From Phaseolus vulgaris (lineage: Eukaryota > Streptophyta > Magnoliopsida > Fabales > Fabaceae), in contig NC_023758.2 of the NCBI RefSeq assembly GCF_000499845.2, positions 37,900,108 through 37,964,107 of the forward strand: a stretch of 64,000 nt of DNA, written 5' to 3'. A program made the position numbers and the translations under genes. This document shows positions 59,155 to 64,000 of the stretch, in pieces (position 1 is the first letter of the stretch; each line of letters begins with the position of its first letter). The notes below the pieces were generated by a model, which was not told the origin of the DNA, ran no database searches, and saw only the letters and a program-made list of their open reading frames with translations.

Positions 59155-59385
59155 TAACCTAATCGATTATTGAAATACATAATGGATTACCCTCACTTTT
59201 ACACAGAGTGCATAATCGATTATGGTCGAAAAAAAAATAACAAATAATCGATTATCCCAAGAGCATAATCGATTATCCCAAGAGCATAATCGATTATCCC
59301 AAGAGCATAATCGATTATCCACTGTTTTTGGCAGCATAATCGATTATGTACTCTGTTATTTTTCAGTCATAATCGATTATGTGCT
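59155..59385. repeat. Cluster of the palindrome ATAATCGATTAT
   Basis: Eight perfect copies of the 12-bp palindrome within 180 bp, four of them in a regular 21-bp repeat with CCCAAGAGC spacers, plus degenerate copies at the left edge. Confidence 0.9.
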
Positions 59386-59904
59386 ATACAAAACCAATGC
59401 AATGCTAACCTAAGACCAAACAACCACTACGAAACTCACTCCCCTACCACTTTGATGCATCACGAACCTCTCCAACCCCAGTGAACCACTATGAAACTCA
59501 CTGTTCAATGTTGTGGTGTTGTGCATGATATGCAAGCTCACGTGAAAGATAGCAAAAGGCAAGGGTAACTATGTAAATGACACTATCCTACGTGGCTTTC
59601 TTCTTAATCTCCTCCACTTTCTCTTCACTCTTGAGAGGAACAAAAACACTCTCTACTTTCCCTTCACTCACACTCTCAACCTCACCCTTCAATAGAAATA
59701 AACGAGGATGGCACCAACAATCTGTCTGTGGCTACAGTGTCATCCCCAGAAGCAAACAGGCACTAAAGCTACAATATAATTACCACATTACCATTATGTT
59801 TTTTTTTTAACAATTCGACTTTATATAGTATCGTAGTATTAGTAATCTGTACTAGTGAGCCGTTGTTTATTACTATTTACTGATGTTTGATATGGACATG
59901 GAGT
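59386..59904. other. Intergenic, no recognised gene
   Basis: 59410-59440 and 59480-59500 share AACCACTA(C/T)(G/A)AAACTCACT. The open frame at 59577-59810 has no motif and was not accepted. Confidence 0.35.
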
Positions 59905-60332
59905 TGCCTTGGAACTATAAGCATTACAACTCATAATTACTTCACCATAGAGTAGTGTGGTGCCTTCATTCCATATTAATCTTGGATTGCCAAACACGTA
60001 ACAAACCATATTAATAATTAATTGAATATTCATGTATACATTTGTTTATAATAAATTTCCACAAAATGGTTGGCTAATTTTTTTTAATAGAATATTATTT
60101 TTTTTAATTTGTTTTCCTCATAAAACTAGAATATAATACTTAATAAAAAACGTGGAAATAATATCATTTTAACCAACAATTTGTTGGTTCATTTCATTAT
60201 TTTATGTTTTAGTAAAAAAAAGTAAGATTATCCAGAAAACCAACAAATGCAATAAATATTTATCGAGAGAGTACTCTTAATAAATATTCCATTAAGAGGG
60301 AGTTTAGCATACTATATATATAAACAAATGAG

Positions 60333-61753
60333 GGTTAAATTTCCTATCTATCACCATTTACACTTTTACTTCCCTAACTAGCACCTTTTTGTTTTTATTT
60401 CCCTATCTAGTACCATTTTATTTTTATTTCTCTATCTAGCATCCTTTTATTTTTTATTTCCCTATCTAGCACCATTTCAAATATAAATAAATAATAATTT
60501 TTTTTTGTTGATAATTTTAATTTTGAATGCATTAAAAAATAAATATTTTTAATTTTTAAAATAGTTAGAAATATAATTAATGAATAAAGAAATGAGTTTT
60601 TACAAAATAAAAAAAAAAAAAATTAAAATGTTTAGTTTAAAATTATTTTTTTAAGAATGAAGAAAATAAAAAATTAAACCCTAGAACAACGTAAAAGTTG
60701 AATCTATAAACATAAATTAATATTTATTTTTATTATTATTGATGATGTAATCATGTTAATTTCAAGTAAAAAATTACAGGACATAATTATAAAAAAATCA
60801 AAGTCAATTAGTATTAATTAGTAGTGGACACACAAATAATATTGAAGTGTCTACCCTAAATGAAAAATTCTAAAAAAAATTAATGCAAATGTTACACTTA
60901 ATGCTTAAAAATGAGAAGAAAAAAATGAAAAAATAAATAAATCTAGAAAATAAAACAACAACAGTAAAATAAAAACAAAAATAAATAAAGAATGACAAAA
61001 GAAAATAATAACTAAAAACATAAAAGATATAAAATAAAGGAAAAACAAAATAAGATAAAGATAAAAGATATAAAATTTCCAAATAAGATAAATATAAGAG
61101 ATATACGACGATACTAAATAAGTATATGTTGATCATAAAAATAAAAATAAATTGATGACTAGAAGTGCACAATCCAGTAATGTTGGGACATGTTCTTTAT
61201 GTGTGTCCTGGTGTTTGACAATATGAACATTTTTTTCTCGATCACGTTGTTCTCTTATATACATATCAGTCCTTATTAAACTTGGTTTTTTTATAATTAT
61301 GTCCTGTATTTTTTTACTTGAAATTAACATGATTACATTATCAATAATAAAAATAAATACTAATTTATGTTTATAGATTAAACTTTTATGTTGTTGTAGA
61401 GTTTAATTTTTTATTTTCTTCATTCTTAAAAAAAATAATTTTTAAACTAAACATTTTAAATTTATTATTTTTTATTTTGTAAAAACTCATTTCTTTATTC
61501 ATTAATTATATTTCTAACTATTTTAAAAATTAAAAATATTTATTTTTTAATGCATTCAAAATTAAAATTATCAATTTTTTTAATTTATTATTTATTTATT
61601 TATTTTTGAAATGGTGCTAAATAGGGAAATAAATAATAAAAGGGTGTTAGATAGGGAAATAAAAACAAAAGGGTGCTAGATAAGGAAATAAAAACAAAAA
61701 GGAGCTAGATGGAGAAATAAAAGTGTAAATGGTGCTAGATAGGGAATTTAACC
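60333..61753. mobile_element. MULE-type foldback element, 1.4 kb, in segment C
   Basis: Very long inverted repeats (about 300 bp or more each): the left begins GGTTAAATTTCCTATCTATC and the right ends in GGTGCTAGATAGGGAATTTAACC. The 9-bp target duplication ACAAATGAG lies at 60324-60332 and 61754-61762. Within each arm a CCCTATCTAGCACCNTTTT-type unit is tandemly repeated four times. The centre has no transposase, so it is non-autonomous. The matching empty site is in copy B at about 53630. Confidence 0.88.
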
Positions 61754-61775
61754 ACAAATGAGTAACTAATTAAAG

Positions 61776-61777
<2 letters not shown>

Positions 61778-61808
<31 letters not shown>
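61778..61808. repeat. TA dinucleotide microsatellite
   Basis: An uninterrupted run of TA units; a much shorter run occupies the same site in copies A and B. Confidence 0.9.
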
Positions 61809-61812
<4 letters not shown>

Positions 61813-61835
61813 AATATTTAATTGATTAATTTGTG

Positions 61836-61843
61836 TATAAAAG
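61836..61843 (+). promoter_or_regulatory. TATA box of peptide gene C
   Basis: TATAAAAG in the shared context, 88 bp upstream of the ATG. Confidence 0.7.
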
Positions 61844-61923
61844 GGAAGGTGGAAGATTGTGGAATATGCAGTGTTTGTGAAGTGTAATAAAAAGTAAAAG
61901 TTAGAATTGAAGGAGGTATTGCC

Positions 61924-62265
61924 ATGGGTTGTGAGTGTAATAGATGGATGATTTTGTGGTTTGTGATTGCTATTTCGTTCTCAGGCATGATGGAGAGAGC
62001 ACTAGCAGCACGACATCTCATGCAGACTCCTATTCTCCCACCACTGCCACAACTCTTACCACTACTCCGACTACTCACACCACTACTCCCACCACTGCCA
62101 CCACTCCCAGAAGTACTCCAACCACATCCACAACTCCGATCACTACTCCCACCACTGTCACAACTCCCAAGACTCCCACCACCACTGTCTATTGCTTGCC
62201 CCATCCTACCCTCGTTGATCGGGTGTTCACCACCAGCAGTCCCTTCAGCCACCACTACCCCCTAA
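61924..62265 (+). CDS. Peptide gene C: small secreted Pro/Leu-rich protein
   Basis: 113 residues. The signal peptide MGCECNRWMILWFVIAISFS is identical to that of B over this stretch and is followed by RALAARHLMQTPILPPLP. The middle is less regular than in B (LPQLLPLLRLL, LPPLPPLPEV). The end GCSPPAVPSATTTP shows two changes from B. As in B, a second frame is open along most of the length and is considered a shadow. The MULE element lies 170 bp upstream of the start codon, about 80 bp before the TATA box, so regulation could differ from B (inference). Confidence 0.83.
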   Translation: MGCECNRWMILWFVIAISFSGMMERALAARHLMQTPILPPLPQLLPLLRLLTPLLPPLPPLPEVLQPHPQLRSLLPPLSQLPRLPPPLSIACPILPSLIGCSPPAVPSATTTP

Positions 62266-62648
62266 ACTAAAGGATACTTCCCTTGAACACCCCCTTCAGC
62301 CACCACTGTCCCCTAAACTAAAGGATACTTTCCTTTCCGTTTAACTCTCCCTCTCATCACCTTCTTTCCTTCATATCTAATAAATCATTAATAATATATA
62401 TTTCACTATTTCTTTATCTTCTATGCTCTTTCTTTTCTCTTCCACATCCTTTTTTTCTTTTCTCCAATTCCACTCTACCTCTATCTTCTGCTTTACCTTC
62501 ATCTGCTATGTTTAACATTTCCCAAATTAATTTACCATGCAACCATTTATTAGTAACGTCAACACACTAAATTATATAATTCATTTTGTTTCGTCCAATT
62601 ATTCCGTAGAAAAAATAAAACAAGTTCATCCAAAATATGTTAGAATAG

Positions 62649-62930
62649 TGGTTTTTTTTTACCATGATGGGGTTATTTTTTTTTGTTTTTACCAAAATGG
62701 GGTCCGTTTAAAAAAAATTACAAATTTAGGCAAGTCGTGCCTAATTGGGACGACTTCATATGTAGAAGTCGTCCCAATTAGGCACGACTTCTGCCATGTC
62801 ATACTAAAATCGTGCCAACTTGGTACGACTTCTGCCCTATCATACTGAAGTCGTGCCAACTTAGAACGACTTCTGCCACGTCATAATTTTTTATTTTATT
62901 TTTAATTTTATTGTTTATATATTGGGTATT
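62649..62930. repeat. ACGACTT inverted and direct repeats
   Basis: Four to five copies, in both orientations, of an AAGTCGTGCC(A/T)A(A/C)TTGG-type motif between 62730 and 62880. They lie between segment C and the gypsy-like LTR and may belong to the latter. Confidence 0.6.
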
Positions 62931-64000
62931 GATCTTGTCGGTTGACTTAGCGCAAGAGCGTTGCCTCGTCACGGTCTTCCTCACCAGCTTGACACCACGT
63001 GCCCTTCAAGTCCACACCACAGATAGCCTCTCTGAGAACCTGAAAAACACACAGTGGCGCCTATGCGGCCGGTGGCGCTCCGACGCTCAAGTCAGTGACA
63101 AGAACCCCAAAAACTGAGAGAAAATATATCTGTAGGACCGTACTGAAAGCACACAACCCTAGCAGAATGAGCCGTAATGAAAAAACGTACATCTGCAAAT
63201 TCTGTTAAGGTTACCTTTATAGCTAGGTTTTTTCTCTCTCCAAGCCGTTATGCTTTTGGACGCGTGGCTCGCATCCAGCCCTGCACGTGTCGCCATCTGG
63301 GCTGGGATGGCAGGTAGCACCCAGCCCTACACATGTCATCATCCGAGCTAGGATAACTCGATCGTCACTTCTTTATTTCTCCCAGCCCTACACGTGTCAT
63401 CATCTAAGCTAGGATAACTCGAGCGTCACTTCTTTATTTCTCCCAGCCCTACATGTGTCATCACCAGGGTCGGAGTAACTGAGAGCATCAAACCCTACAC
63501 GTGTCGTCATCTGGGCTGGGGCAACTTGAACGTCACTTCTGCATAGTAGCCAGTCGTGCGGCTAAGTCCTTAACTCAAGGAGTAAACTAACACGCGACAT
63601 GCTCTAGAGCACCACCCGACAAGGCGAGTATCGAGTGCAGCAAAGTGCACCATCTCTGTGATATCGCTTGTGTCTAATGGCACCCTCCTTACCGCTGCGC
63701 CATGCATGTTCTGGCTGAGGAAACCTTGCCATCAACGAATGTCCACTCTGGGAATCCCGTCGCTGATAGGCGAGCTGTCCCCTCAACCCAAACACCCTTC
63801 ACGCCCCATGCTGGCGCAACAATCGCCTCACTGGAGTTGTACACTTGAACTTACACCTCTGGGCCTTCATCAGCTTCAATCTGAGCTTGTCGGGAGACCT
63901 GGCGACGTGCTTCCTGCGGCGATATCAAGCTACATGATCGCCAATCGCCAAATACGTCGATGACGAGCCAACCCGGCGACAACCGGCCATGTTCATCGCA
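62930..64000 (-). mobile_element. Probable Ty3/gypsy LTR (minus strand), runs off window
   Basis: On the minus strand, TCACTGACTTGAGCGTCGGAG at about 63085-63105 is the R/U5 signature of plant gypsy LTRs also seen at 30345 and 38518. GGCGCCACTGTGTG follows. TATATTTTCTCTC about 40 bp upstream could be the TATA region. The upstream (U3) part has the tandem repeats listed next. GC content rises sharply here. The short open frames show no gypsy protein. Confidence 0.55.
63270..63540. repeat. About 66-bp tandem repeat with CACGTGTC core
   Basis: Five diverged units containing CAGCCCTACACGTGTCATCA and GGCTAGGATAACTCGA(G/T)CGTC. CACGTGTC is a G-box/ABRE-like motif, repeated in what would be the U3 promoter of the LTR. 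Confidence 0.8.

Larger units (their letters stand above)
59905..62648. repeat. Segment C, third copy of the peptide-gene segment
   Basis: Colinear with A and B on both sides of the MULE insertion (59905-60332 and 61763-62648). Similarity stops abruptly at about 62648 inside GTTAGAATAGT, where copies A and B continue. Confidence 0.88.

Noticed and set aside
60870..61330. Hydrophobic minus-strand open frames in the foldback element.
   Set aside because: AT-rich low-complexity DNA between long inverted arms, with no family motif.

Overview
The window is nuclear DNA of a flowering plant, most likely a legume (Fabaceae). It is AT-rich and full of transposons, with GT-AG introns, Ty1/copia and Ty3/gypsy LTR elements, CACTA elements starting CACTACAAGAAA, a Helitron, MULE-type foldback elements, and a class I small heat-shock gene that looks legume-like. 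There are no bacterial features. The genus is an inference.

Layout. 1-492 is the N-terminal part of an RRM protein on the minus strand, open to the window edge. 0.5-8.3 kb is AT-rich, with a CACTA-type MITE at 3.56-3.95 kb and an intact small secreted proline-rich protein gene at 4.98-5.34 kb. 8.3-19.15 kb is a decayed receptor-like cytoplasmic kinase gene on the minus strand. One of its exons is split by a 9.6 kb Helitron (8899-18520) that carries a large tandem satellite with a nested hexamer array. 19.6-22.4 kb holds a SINE-like unit and long ATT/AATATT-type repeats with a higher-order period.

22.6-37 kb, 51.8-54.9 kb and 59.9-62.65 kb are three diverged copies (A, B, C) of one segment that carries a gene for a small secreted Pro-rich protein with an ARHLMQT motif. 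Copy B has no insertions. Copy A has a degenerate copia element (23.95-27.87 kb), and its peptide ORF is split by a 7.4 kb CACTA element (28.71-36.09 kb). That element keeps a complete five-exon Transposase_24-type gene but only the last exon of its TNP2 transposase. Copy C has a 1.4 kb MULE-type foldback element. A fourth copy, D, lies inverted at 49.06-49.30 kb, and a matching segment at 55.34-55.7 kb has lost its gene.

38.7-42.8 kb is a young copia element with 5-bp target duplications, a deleted gag and a nested transposon. 43.7-46.5 kb holds two MULE-type MITEs and a class I sHSP gene with heat-shock elements, broken by one extra base. 50.3-51.2 kb and 56.4-58.1 kb are non-autonomous CACTA-like elements. 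62.9-64.0 kb looks like a minus-strand gypsy LTR.

Few host genes look intact: the RRM fragment and the peptide genes at 5.0, 49.1, 53.8 and 61.9 kb. The most interesting signals are the peptide-gene cluster, whose copies record empty and filled insertion sites for three transposons, and the Helitron with its satellite-in-satellite structure, a single-copy relative of which survives at 54.9-55.3 kb.
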